Of a stretch of 64,000 nt of DNA, positions 36,293 through 47,735 are shown piece by piece. A model generated the notes under the pieces. The model searched no databases. It was not told where the DNA came from and saw nothing but the letters and a program-made list of their open reading frames with translations. Made by a program: the position numbers and the translations under genes. Origin of the DNA: Burhinus oedicnemus (Eukaryota > Chordata > Aves > Charadriiformes > Burhinidae); assembly GCA_008921705.1 (NCBI GenBank), contig VFFE01007571.1, positions 24,206-88,205 on the forward strand, written 5' to 3'. The number at the start of each line of letters is the position of its first letter. Within the stretch, counting starts at the first letter, position 1.

Positions 36293-37849
36293 CAAGGGTT
36301 TCCTTTTGTCCCTGACTTTGCCTCCAGCCATGAGGGAACTGGGTCAAATGGTGAGTTAATGGGCAGTCTACTGCTAAGCTTATGCCTAAAATCATGCCCA
36401 GGTGCCAAGGTGCACTGGCAGGTTAAATTCCCAGCCAGTTGTTTGTATAATATTTAGGGAGATGGAGGAAGGTTAACTTGAACTGATGATCAAGCTGACA
36501 CTTTGGAAAGGCTCTAAAAGATGACAACAAATAAATAAATGACAACTTCTGTGTCATGCCTAATCCCATCCTCTGTCTTGACTGGACCTAGGAGCTAAGA
36601 AAGGTGGTGGTCGTCGTCTTTGTTTAGTCACATTTTTACATTCTTGACACCTTGCAAGACACATCCCCTCTCACCAAGAGAGAAGGTGTGCTGTGCCAGG
36701 CACAGAAAAGCGTACATATAGTACCAGCAAGCTTCCTGATCCTGTGTTAGATGTGATGAGACTGATGTTTCCTTGAGGTCTGTGTGGTGAACCAAGGGCA
36801 TGAGAACAATGCAAGCCATCTCTAAACCATCTGCAGAGGATGGTATTTCTCTCATCTTGCTTTCCTTTTGCTTCTCAGTGTTGGCTGATGTGTGGAACCA
36901 AGGTGATCATCCCACACGAGCAGAGGGAACTGGAGATAGAGGCTGTGCTCCTAGTCCTTGCCTATGTTCTTCCCGAAGAGTGGGAAGCAGAGAAAGGAAA
37001 AAGCCTCCCAGAGAAGCAGCAATAAGGAATTGCCTTAGAAAAGCCAACTCTCTGAAGTCTGGAAGTTTAGCAAATACTTCGTTTTGTACCTTCAGGCCAG
37101 CAATGTTTAAAATGTTTTTCTTACCCTGAGGCCAAAAAGTTTGTGCTTTCATTTTAGCATTCATTCTGCTCTGTATTTAAGCCACCACAGAGTAAACTAT
37201 CACACAAGTAGGGCTCTCAAAAATGCTCATTGTGTATCCACCCTCTGGCTTCTATTTTATCACAAGCGATGAAGGATTGAAATTTAATAATGGATAATCT
37301 GTAGAGCTGGCCCAGAGGGTTAGCGCTGTCACCTGGGCTCTGAGTGTCTGGTAAAGGACTTTTGGCCAACATGTTTTTCTAGAGCTTGGAAAGCCTACTT
37401 GGCTGTGCAGCAGTGAAGAAGCAGCATAGATAAGCTCCATAGGGAGCCTCCTCCAGACCTTCACAGCCAAGGCAGATTGCTATAAAGAGAAGCCTTTGGG
37501 AAAAGGAAGTCTTTTCCAACCAAATGGATCCTATCAAATAGTAACATGTTTGGCCATTCCACTGAATCCTCCTGCAAACCTGAAAAGTTAAGAGATCCGT
37601 TTCTCATGCACAGTCCATCTGCCTTTCTGAGGAGCTCTGGAGCAATGAATATGGGCTGCAGCCTGTGAGATGCTCTGGAGTTTAAAGAAATCCCATTGAC
37701 TTCAACTATGATGTCAAGTGAGTGCCGTATTTTCAAAACCCGTTGCAAATGTACCTCTGCATTCCTAAGATGGTAGCCTTGTTGAATGATTATAATAATA
37801 CCCATGTGTCAAAATCAAAGTGTTTTATAGGTCCTCCAGCACCAGCAAC
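36293..37849. other. Non-coding stretch
   Basis: No gene, repeat ends or RNA gene recognised. Confidence 0.4.
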
Positions 37850-37950
37850 GGTGTGACTGAGTCTCCTCCTGTATCACAGCATGCCCATTTGTAAAATGAA
37901 TAATATTTAGTTACATCAGAGAATGGGTTTGTGCAATTGATAAAATGTCT
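37850..37950 (-). repeat. MIR-like SINE fragment, minus orientation
   Basis: The plus strand reads 'ctgagtctcctcctg', then 'gcccatttgtaaaatgaata' and 'atatttagttac'. This is the reverse complement of the SINE core 'tattattatccccattttacagatg...actgag'. Short and diverged. Confidence 0.5.
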
Positions 37951-40900
37951 GCAAGCAGTGCAGAATCTTTAAAAAGAAAGAATGCTCTTTTCTTGACTAA
38001 GCTGTGTATTAACTATTATTCCAGTTCTTTACACAAAAAAAACCCTATCACTTCTGTACCACAGTTGCCAAAGCTTCAATATAAAGGCAAGGCTGAAAGA
38101 GTTTATTTCTTCTTCTATGGTGAACGGAGTAATATGAATGTTACTATATGCCTGGCCTATATATGCCTATATTCAGTATAGCCATAGTCAGATTGCCATC
38201 TAATTTTGAGAAAAGCAGATTTAGTTTTGTGAGACAGAGTGGTCTCTGGCAGATACCATATTCCCTAGCTGTTATTGACTGCTTGCTCACAAACTGCACT
38301 TCAAGCATCGTACTTGTATAGTATTTGACTGGGTGTAGTCATTCTTTGTCCTTGTCAGAGTTGAAAAGTTGTACACAAGTAACTATGTCAGTTGTGAGGG
38401 TGACTTTTCACCAGTGTTGTCGTATCTGTAAAAAATACCCTTGTAGATGTAGTTATATGTAAATAATAAGTGGCATAGTTGTTCCTCATCCCCTAAGGAA
38501 ACATCTCTATCAGAACAAACTGCAGCTGGATACCAGCACAACTGTATCCCCAGTAAGGAGGGTGTACAGCTTTGCAGGTCTCTTACATTAACTGGGGAAA
38601 GCATTGCGCAGTGGTGAAGCCTTTCTCCATCACAAGACTGAGATTAAGCGCTACACCAGCTAGTATTGATGTTGTATCCTTTTTAAACCCGTGCAACTGC
38701 TAAATCACAGCTGGTCTTATACCACTTGAAAGTAAGTGCAGGTGAACCCTTAAATTGGTTTTAAAACTATTCATAGTAATACGTGTTTTAATCTCAGTGA
38801 TCACTGGCTTAAGTTAAATGGATACCAGCCATTCTTGAATTGGATTTGAAAGTACCTGTACTGGATAGAAAAGCCAACGTTTGGCTTTTTTACACCACTG
38901 ACAAAGATTTGTTTGGGAACCACAGTAAGACATGATGCTTTTAAAAAACAGACAAATACAGATGTAGGATGTAGCATCAACCATCCAAAGCATTCAGGCT
39001 AAGCACTCAAGCAACTGGATAAACTGAGAAGCTATTTCTGAGCGTATACACCAGCTGTAGACGTGTTGCTGTCTGTGTGGATTTGGAGACTGCTGACATA
39101 GCCAAGAGAGAAGAAAATACTGTTCTTTGGAGTCAGCTCACCAGGAACTGAAGAAAATTGAAAGGCACAGGTTACACCTTACTTTACCAGTGCCAGTTTT
39201 CAGTCTTTATATATATATGTTTTATGAACTGTCATTTTGCAGGTTTCTCTAGTTATCTATGCCTGTAGCCATACTTTTCTTTTATGGTGTATAGTTTTGC
39301 TTCTCTTCTTTTCTTCTTGCTGTCCTGCAGCAATTCTAATGGGTCTGGTCCCATGATTCGGAGGTTACATCTGCTGCCCATGAAACTTCGGGATCACAGG
39401 ATCTGTCCTATACTGACAGATGAATTTGGAATGTAACTGGCCAACAGATTGGTGGTTACACAGTGTTCAAAACCTATACTCACCATTTTAGGTCAATGTT
39501 AAAATAGTCAAGTACCAATTGCTGTGGCTTTCCACAGCCTCAGTCACTTATTTTAGTGCAATTCAGAGGGATCACCGAGTCTTATAATGCCGATAACTCA
39601 GAGGTTCTGAATGTAAAGACGTCACTGAAGTCTCTGATACCAGCAAATACTACATTTATAGCATGTGTCTCAGCAGAGTTTCCTTTCTTCCCTACAATTA
39701 TTTGAAGGCTGTAAGCCAACTCCAACACCCACAGTGAACTGATTTAAATCAAGAATTAAATCACCAAGCAAGAAATCTTGGTTTAAATAATAGATTTTAT
39801 CTCTTTTTGCAGTTTTAAGGTATGCAGTTATTTTTTCAAAGAAAATTTAGCTTTCAGGGGTTGGTAACCATTAGAACAGCTTGATTTATAACAAGAGATA
39901 GTACTCAGAGAGGTCTTTCTTCTTGTTAACCAGAAGTATTTATCTATGCTCATTTGTTATGATGATAAATTAAGAATCACTTTAGTAGATTCTTAATTTT
40001 GCCATATTTTTTAATTGGAAAATGAAGAATGGTTCATTTATTTACAAATTTTTTTCCTGTTTTTATGAATCTACGTTTAAATGAAAACTAGAATTCAATC
40101 AAAATTTCCCAAAATAGCCTAATACTCTCTTTGTTACTTAAATAAACTACCTTAAGTAGTATCTCATAAGAAAATAAAAAAACATACATGCTTTTCTAAG
40201 TTTAAAAGTAACTAACCAGTTTGTTACTATTAATAATTGTCAGTCACTGAAGTAAGTCATAGCCAAGAGATTGCAGAACTCATTGCACACATTTTTATTC
40301 ATAGATTGGAGAACAAAAAACAAGTCCTCCCTTTTTTTTTAACTTCTCTATGGTTTCTCAACTTGAAATGAGCTTATTGAATGGAACTAACTAAATAAAA
40401 TGAAGTGATTAAATATTCTGTATGTGCAAAGAGGCTACTGCTTCCAAATCTGGTTTTTGCCTTCAGCAAATGTTTATCCCAGGGAACCTACCTAGTTCAT
40501 CTGACCAGAACTTCAGCAGCAGTAGCAATATGTTGCTGAATGCTATTTTAATAAATGATATAATTTTAGACCTTCATATGAAATGTTTTAATTTCACATT
40601 TGATTTAAATAAGTGTATTTTTTAAGTGTTTATTCCATGTAATGTTGTTTAGCTTTTAAGAAATTGGGAGTTTTGTCTGCTATGTCAACTGCCAGAGAGG
40701 GTAGAAAAGGCAGTGTCTTGTGTTCTGGATATCCCCACTAATGTAACTCTAGTTATGCATGTTGTGAATTGGCACAAAGTTTGTGCTCTGAAAGACAGCA
40801 AACTGCATTAAAATGACCTGAAAGTCTCATTCTCCAGAATCAGGAGGGTATTTTGAGCTCCAGCACTTACAGGGAAAGAGAACCTGTCATAGATGCTCTG

Positions 40901-41655
40901 AGAGATTTTCGACCTAAGGATTTTGCTGTTCCAGGGTGGTGTCCCAGGAGAAGGATGGGGCTTAAAGGTGGAGGGGGGAGACGCAGCATCTGCTCTGCTC
41001 TGAATGAACACTATGTGCCGCAGGTTACTATGTGATCCATAGTATTACATATCCTATAGTAGCAGCTGTCTTCCAGCTAGTGTTACCTAGCATGGTATGC
41101 ATTCTGTATCGTGCAGCAGGGAAGATGCTATGCATCTCTTCTACTACCATTGCTGCTGCATTCAGCTTTGGAGAGGGAAGATGTCTCCATCTCCTTGCTC
41201 TTTCTGAGACTCCAAATATGGGACACGTACACAACACCTCCAAAAAGGAGAGACAAGAACTAATTCTAAGGGCTCTTTTCCGGAAAGCTTGTTGTTGCAC
41301 TTCTGATGAGGTGGGCTCTGTAGTCCTTGCCCAGCTCTTAGAGCAGTGACCATTGCACTCCTTGTAGCTCATAAGCTTAGCTTTCAAAACAGAAGAATTT
41401 ACTCCATTGCTACCTGCATATTTTGGACAGACAAGCACTCTTTCAGCAAAGATCTAGAGAAATATTTCTTGATTGGCAGCTGCTGCACTGAACACAGCTG
41501 AGCACAATGTGCCGCTAGCATCTCCTGGCCTGGCCAGGAATTCCCTGGGCTGAGAAATATCCATCTCCAGCAGGAGCAGCATCTAGCATTTCCCTTGTTC
41601 AAGATCTGGTTTTCCTCTGTGTAACTGTGTAAAGAAGGGAACGGAGGTCATAGCA
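37951..41655. other. Non-coding, AT-rich stretch
   Basis: No gene found. A TA run lies near 39209-39219. AT-rich sequence at 39780-40660 has scattered ATTA and TTTAAA motifs but nothing that I can assign. Confidence 0.4.
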
Positions 41656-41799
41656 GCAAATAACAGTTGAGGTATAGAGCATTTCCCAGGGAATTAATGG
41701 CTGGCTGGGGTTAATGGCCCTCCAGTTTGCTTTGGGCCATCAGCTCTCTCAGCTACTCATTAATCCCTAGGAAATGCCCTGTGACTCAGTTGTTATTGC
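41656..41799. mobile_element. Near-perfect palindromic MITE-like element
   Basis: The left arm (from 41656: GCAAATAACAGTTGAG...) and the right arm read on the other strand (from 41799: GCAATAACAACTGAG...) align over about 65 bp with few mismatches and two one-base gaps. Shared blocks are GCATTTCC, AGGGA, TTAATG and TGGCCC. The whole 144 bp therefore folds into one long hairpin with a very short loop. It is too short to code for anything. This is the build of a foldback MITE. The superfamily is not certain because no target duplication is evident. The resemblance to a repeat family seen in reptiles and birds is from memory. Confidence 0.72.
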
Positions 41800-42015
41800 T
41801 TAAGTGGGTAGTATGAATCAACAATATTTTGCATCTGCTCTAGGTGTTTAAGACAAGAATGGAAGGTAATAAATGTGCTTTTATTATGAAAATCTGCTGT
41901 ATTTGCATCTAGAAACCTTTAGTTCTCCCTCTTAACATTGATCAAATGTACTGAAAAAGGATTCCTCATCGGTAAAGTGATGTCAGAGGCTGGCAGGATA
42001 CAGATGAAATGGCTC

Positions 42016-42277
42016 ACCTCTTCACTGCAAGGTCTTTCCGCTTTAGCTTTTCCACCCCCAGCAGCCCATTTGCAGGTTGTTTTATACCTCCTCCTGAGTG
42101 GGTTTTAGAACATGGACAGTTCTTCACGTTGACTAGTAGGAAGTCACTTAGCAGGTTGCTGAGTATTGTGTTCTGGACAGGGGTTGCTGAGCAAGATTCC
42201 CACTTACACCATCTGTCTGCTTTGCTGTTGGACGGGCCCAGAAGTATTACAACATTAGCAGAAAACTCCTTCGAGAC
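42016..42277 (-). other. Open frame ending at a splice-donor consensus, unassigned
   Basis: On the minus strand a frame is open for about 87 codons from 42277 to 42017 and meets the donor GAAGAG|GTGAGCC at 42015. Its composition is protein-like (for example TILSNLLSDFLLVNVKNC). A pyrimidine-rich stretch precedes it, but the only nearby acceptor is a weak AAG. The plus strand is open over the same interval (42009-42302), which argues for a locally stop-poor sequence rather than a gene. No ATG-initiated reading or family match. Confidence 0.15.
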
Positions 42278-43009
42278 AAGTCAAAAGGAAGATGAGGAGT
42301 GATGTCCCTCTCTGAACAAGTGTCTTTGCTGCAAGAAAGGAAATTATCTGAATTGGTATAACCAAGACTCTTGAGTTGTTTGTAGAGCAGATAATATATA
42401 GTTGGAAGAAAAGGACATGATACATCTTTGTTGGGAAAAACACTTTATATTTTGGCTCTTCACCTGTCATTTATTTATCACAGTTTTGAGTTGTGCATTG
42501 CAGCTGATATACACAACACACCCTGATCTCCTCTGTAAAACGCAGTCCCTTCTGCCTGAAGTAAGCTGAATTCAAAACCTTCTATGTGCATATTCTAATT
42601 TTGGCATGCACAGATTCTGCATATAACTTACCATGATACAAAATTCCATAATGTTGCTATGGAAGAGGTCTGATTTTATACTAGCCACACACAGTGCGAA
42701 AATCAAAATTTTGTTCTTCATAGGTCTTATAAATAAGGAGACAGGTTGTAGCTGGGTCTGTACCCATCCTTGTGTAGACAGGTCCTAGTAAATCCATTTT
42801 TCAGGCTGGTTTAGACAACCCTAAATGAGAATTATGTCAAAGCAAAGGGTTGTTGCTAGCAGAATTCCATATTATTTTATATTACCTTACCATTTGGGTT
42901 TGGTTAAATGAGAATACCAGTATGTGAAAAGGATAAAGAGGAAAACAGTATAGCAGCCTGAAGACACACGTGGCCTTTTGAGATACTTTGTCCGTTTCAT
43001 GCTTGCTGG

Positions 43010-43311
43010 CTGGACCTACTCAGTGAGGTTAAAAGCACCCTGATGATGCCCTCAGTATCTTCTCAGTCCCTGGCCATGAGTGATATCTTAGGCACCCTCA
43101 GCAACAGGAGAATGCCAAGAGCAAAATGTTTGGGCTACCCAGATCTTGTAGGATGCCCCTGACATTCATCTACAGGACCTGCAAGACCAGTGTGGACTGC
43201 CATGTAGCCCACGTTCTCCCTCCTCAACCTGCAGTGCACCTTTCCAAGAGCTCTGCAGCACACACAGCACCTAAGACTCTCCCATCCCATGAGTAGATCC
43301 TGTTGTCCCAC
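43010..43311 (+). repeat. Possible left part of an older LTR-like sequence interrupted by a later LTR
   Basis: This GC-richer block ends exactly where the minus-strand solo LTR begins. Together with 43899-44360 it may be one older element split by the insertion. No terminal dinucleotides or coding remains identify it with certainty. Confidence 0.25.
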
Positions 43312-43898
43312 TGTTGTGGCTTAACCCCAGCTGGCAGCTAAATACCACACAGACACTCATTTACTCTCACCTATTGGGATAAGGGAGAGAATCAGAAGAA
43401 TAAAAGTGAGAAAAAACTCATGGGTTGAGATAAAGACAGTTTTACAGGTAGAGCAAAAGCCGCACACACAAGCAAAACAACTTAAGGAATTCATTCACTG
43501 CTTCCCATGGGCAGGCAGGTGTTCAGCCGTCTCCAGGAAAGCAGGGCTCCATCATGTGTAACAGTTACTCGGGAAGACAAAACGCTGTAACTTGGAAGGT
43601 TCCTCCCCTTCCTTCTTCTTCCCCCAGCTTTAGATGCTGAGCATGACATCATATGGTATGGAACATCCCTTTGGTCAGTTGGGGTCAGCTGTCCCAGCTG
43701 TGTCTCCTCCCAACTTTTTGTGCACTCCCGGCCTACTTGCTGGCGGGTTGGTGTGAAGAGCAGAAAAGGCCTTGACTTCTTAGTAACAACTGAAAACATT
43801 AGTGTGTCATCAACATTATTCTCATCCCAAATCCAAAACATAGCACTATACCAGCTGCTAGTAAGAAAGTTAACTCTATCCCAGCTGAAACCAAGACA
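43312..43898 (-). mobile_element. Second solo LTR of the same family, minus orientation, with 5-bp target duplication
   Basis: Read on the minus strand it starts TGTCTTGGTTTCAGCTGGG at 43898 and ends GGTTAAGCCACAACA at 43312, 587 bp. It is flanked by identical 5-mers cccac at 43307-43311 and 43899-43903. It aligns end to end with the LTR at 35718-36292; for example both share 'ttcccatgggcaggcaggtg' and 'caggaaagcagggctccatc'. The TATA-like box and ATTAAA of that copy are mutated here (tttagatgc; tttaca), so this copy is probably promoter-dead. No retroviral genes flank it. Confidence 0.92.
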
Positions 43899-44360
43899 CC
43901 CACCAGTTGCCAGAATGTAGAACCAGACAGGAATCCCACAGATTCTTACTGGTGGGAAAATGCAACTGGACTCCTATGGAGACGAGGCTTGCCCCAGGCC
44001 CACTATGATCCTTGAAAGGGGGATCTAACCATAGCACTTGCACCAGTGCTTGGCTATTTGGTGTTCACAGTCAGTGTGTCCTCCATTCCCCTGAAAGTCC
44101 TGCTCTACTCTTTACTGGCAAACTTTGCAACTGGGACTGCTGGGCAACCAAAATGTGCTCAGCAACCAGCCACCTCTAAACTCAGGACCAATCATAATGT
44201 ACCTTGACAACTAGCCCCATACATATATAATCCCTATGAAAATAAGGCCCCAGCAGCTACCAGAACAGGTGCTGGTACCCTCCTCTTCCTCACCAACCAG
44301 CAGAACACAGCTCAGTCTGCTAAGCCATTTCTGATAATGCAACAACGCTGTCTATAGCTA
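43899..44360 (+). repeat. Probable older LTR remnant, plus orientation
   Basis: A CCAAT box (44199-44203) is followed about 25 bp later by a TATA-like catatataat (44222-44231) and then 'cctcttcctcaccaaccagc', an arrangement seen at the U3/R boundary of avian LTRs. A possible CA end lies near 44361. The left part would be on the other side of the inserted solo LTR. Not confirmed by any target duplication. Confidence 0.35.
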
Positions 44361-44869
44361 ACATATATGAATGCAGTCATAAAGGTAAGAAAAGCTAAAC
44401 AGAATTAGTATTTGCATACAGGGTATTCTGTGGGTTGCACAGAGACTGCTTATTTCATCTTAGGTGTGGCATCTGCAGGCATCCCCCTCATCCCTGAGCT
44501 GAAGAGCAGTACACCTCAAAGGAACAAAACAGCGGAGCTGACTCACGACCAGACCAGACTTACCGGCTTCATCAGAATGCATGTCAAAAAGAATTCAGAG
44601 GAGGGTAGTTACGCACAGATGGGTGCTGGAAAAAGTGTTCGCAGACATGCTCTGAATCACCTCCAAAGTCCCATGCTGGGGCAGAAAACTGAGTGATGCA
44701 GATACCTGCTAGGTAAGAGCAAAAAGCAGATGCCAGGTCTACCTCCTTTTGAAAAGTATTTGGAAAATTTGTTCTTTCTTGTTCCCAGCACACTGGGAAT
44801 TGTTACCCAGTGGTGTTCTCTCCAGGCCAATTGCTTGCCTGTCTGAGCAGACAATCCTCAGATCAAACC

Positions 44870-44909
44870 TTTTTTTTTCTTTTTTTTTTTTTTCCCCCCA
44901 ATTTGTAGG
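44870..44909 (+). repeat. Poly-T/pyrimidine tract
   Basis: Long T and C runs end in AATTTGTAG at 44901-44909. This looks like a strong splice acceptor on the plus strand, or a poly-A tail of a minus-strand retroposed sequence. The sequence downstream has a 94-codon open frame (44928-45212) without recognisable domain. Confidence 0.4.
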
Positions 44910-47229
44910 CTGATCTAGGAGAACAGCATGGCTCACTGTCTTTTTTTGGCAGAGGTTCCAAGCCAGGCTCTGACAGCCTGGATCTGGCTCAGTGTTGGGT
45001 GCTGTATATTGAAGATAGATCCTAAGACAAAATGTTCCCTGTCCAGTGCCTTGTGCCGCTTCTGTGGAGGGGCTGCAGGCTGTCAGGCCTCTGGGAATGC
45101 TGCTCTTCAGGAGGTGGCTGCACATTATTACCTGCATCATGATCCAGACTCCCACCTCCACCAGCCCAATGCATTTGAAAACACTCTTGTGGGTTTCAGA
45201 AGCCTCATATGACTTCTCTGATACTGCTACAGCCTACAGCAGAAGACGGAGCTGGAAAAGAAGCAAAATGAAGCCAGAGAAGTTACATATGCAGGAATGA
45301 AGCTGAATTCTCATGAAAGAGAAATTAGACATATATCTTATGAGAATTTGTCTCAGATACCAGCAGCTTTGATATAAGTCCATGGTCCCCCAAACTGAGG
45401 TAGACAGGCCATTGCTGTTTATGAGGCCGTGCATGACCGCATCCCTGTAACCACATTTTTACACAGAGTGTTCATAAAAAGCAATGTCTGGTGGACTCTG
45501 AGAAAATCAGAAATTTGGTACTGGTCTGTAGTCAAAATTTTCTGCAAGCACAGGGATATGCTATCCATCACCCTGTTGGTAGTCCAGTAGTACCTTGTTT
45601 AATTTTTTGGTATCACACTTTCACAGTGGGCCCATACGCAGAGGATATCATCTTGTTGTACAGGAAAACTTTTCATTTTAAAAACAAAACCCAAAACGAC
45701 CAGCACTAATATCCCCAGTGGTTTCCACATGCTTAGTGGTGGAGTCACCTTGAGTTCTGTGAAATTAGCTGTTGTGCTGACAACATGGGCAATGTTCCTC
45801 TGAATAACCTCCTTATGATTGCCTTTGAATCTCATGTAGATTCAATGGCAAAACCCACATCAACAGAGAAATGTTTTCTTTTTGTGTATTTCACTGTGCA
45901 TTTTGGTAACTGTCTACAAAGTAACAGCTCCTCCTTACTTTTTTCTTTTGAGGTTTGCACCTCTTGCTCTGTTGCTGTCATCTTCCACTTGTAAATGCAC
46001 TAGGCTCTTACAAATCTCTGTGGTTTTGGAAAGGAAGATTATTCTTTGCATGCTACCCTAATAAGCCTAGGTGAGCTGCTTGCTCTGCCTATACCACAGG
46101 AGAATCCTTAGGGGCAAATGTATGGCTGTCATACAGGCCAGAACTTGACTTGTAAATACGGAAGGCGCTGGAGCACTTGGTGGCCAGCAAAGTAACAGCT
46201 CCAAGCTGTTTCCTTGGCCCCTGTCTCTTGCGAGGCAGCACGGATGCCTGTGATTTTGGGGACCCAGGATGTAAGGGAAGAAGCTGGGATCCGTATCTGC
46301 CTCCCACTGGGCCTTTGGCAAGGTCCCCTGCTGGCTCCTTGGGACAGGCAATAGCAAGCAATGGTGCATGCTCCCTTTCTTTCAAAACAGGCGTTTCCTC
46401 ATGAAGTGCAGGTAAATGTAGAGCAGTATTTTTTTCCCAAACCTATTGCTCTGGGTAGGGACATCTTCTTGCTCCAGACCCTCTGTCCATGTGTAGAGGA
46501 TCTCGTGATGGCATATGCTGTATGGAGTAAATACCAAATCCACATCCTCTTTGCCGACACAGTGGGCTCTTCCAGTCCACCTTATATTTTTCTGCAGCAA
46601 TATGGCTTCAGTAGTTAAAAATGTGTGGTGTATGTGTTTTGAGGAGGCGATTCCAGGACAAATTGTAGAAGAAAGGCACTGACTATTAGCAGTTCACTGA
46701 GTTTACCACTTTTCACCTCTGCTCCCTTATATAAACAGCAAAGCTTTAGCTTTTCTTTCATATCAGAACATGAGTACTTTCATTTTTTAAAAAGAAATTA
46801 TTTAAAATTTCTCTGCAGTCAGCATTTTCACTAACTTAATAAAATATAATTTTCTCTCTGTGAGTCTCAAATAAAAGCTGTTCCTTTGCCCTGTACTCCT
46901 GAGCTCTAAGTTTTAAATAAAAATGAACGTATTGAATTCAAAGGGTTGTGGAGCTTAATTTTACTACAAGGCTTAGACCAACACATACATGATTTCAATA
47001 TCTGGAAATGTGTGGTTTTATTTTATCAGTTACATAACGGTATGTTATTAGCTATTCCATTTCTGTGCTAGACTAGGATACATTTATGAAATTCCTTAAG
47101 GTGACCTGGAAAAAAAAAATATAACAGACAAAAATGTAATGGTTGGTGCCATAAACAGCAAGTTAGTACACAGATCTGAATCTGAGAGTTTATAAAAATC
47201 CATGCTATTTAGAGATACATTGAGTGAAT
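44910..47229. other. Non-coding stretch
   Basis: Apart from the open frame just after the poly-T tract there is nothing I can support. AT-rich sequence at 46740-47230 has several AATAAA-type hexamers on the plus strand without an assigned exon. Confidence 0.4.
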
Positions 47230-47735
47230 ATTGATATTGTGTTAAAAACACGTGCACGTTGCCGCGACTTTGCTGTCGGGCTCAAAACATCCTCCAAATA
47301 CATGCCCTCAGATTGCAGCCTTAACTACATTTTCATGTGAAAAAAAAAAAGGAAAGTCAAGGAGACAGATTTGGGTTTCTGTTTATTTTAAAAAAGCTAC
47401 AAAAATATGTTTCTATAGAAGCCATATGAATTTTATTCCTACACGGTCCCCTTCCAAGCATCGCCTGGGCTATAGACAAAGGGCTGTGTTGCTTAGCAAC
47501 CCCCCTAAAGCTCATCAACACAGCCTCGGTATTAATATTTATCCCCCCCTTAAAAAAAGCCTTACTCTGAAATTTGAAATGGGATCTGTCCTCCCTCTCT
47601 TTTGTGCAATTAAAGTAATACTGCTCACTTTTTCCAATTAACATTACTGGCTAAACCAAACAATTTCTGCCAGGCAGGCCAAATCCAGCTCCTGGGTAAC
47701 CAACTGAAATTAAAGTTACATTGGGGATGAATTTC
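47230..47735. promoter_or_regulatory. Candidate conserved non-coding element (enhancer-like)
   Basis: This block has features I associate with conserved regulatory DNA: mixed composition without repeat signatures, scattered retained CpGs at its left end (cacgtgcacgttgccgcgac), an X-box-like palindrome (47488-47500), several homeobox-type ATTA/TAAT cores (for example 47530-47540, 47607-47612) and an E-box-like cacgtg. No open frame dominates. Conservation itself cannot be seen in one sequence. Confidence 0.3.
47488..47500. promoter_or_regulatory. RFX X-box-like palindrome
   Basis: GTTGCTTAGCAAC is an almost perfect inverted repeat (GTTGC-TTA-GCAAC) and matches the RFX site pattern GTTRCC...GGYAAC in its half-sites, with a short spacer. 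RFX factors regulate ciliary and MHC class II genes. Binding here is inference. Confidence 0.4.

Noticed and set aside
43491..43841. 116-codon minus frame
   Set aside because: It lies inside the second solo LTR; solo LTRs do not code for protein.
35718..43898. A full provirus bounded by the two minus-strand LTRs
   Set aside because: Each LTR has its own different target duplication, and the 7 kb between them shows no retroviral-like long frames.
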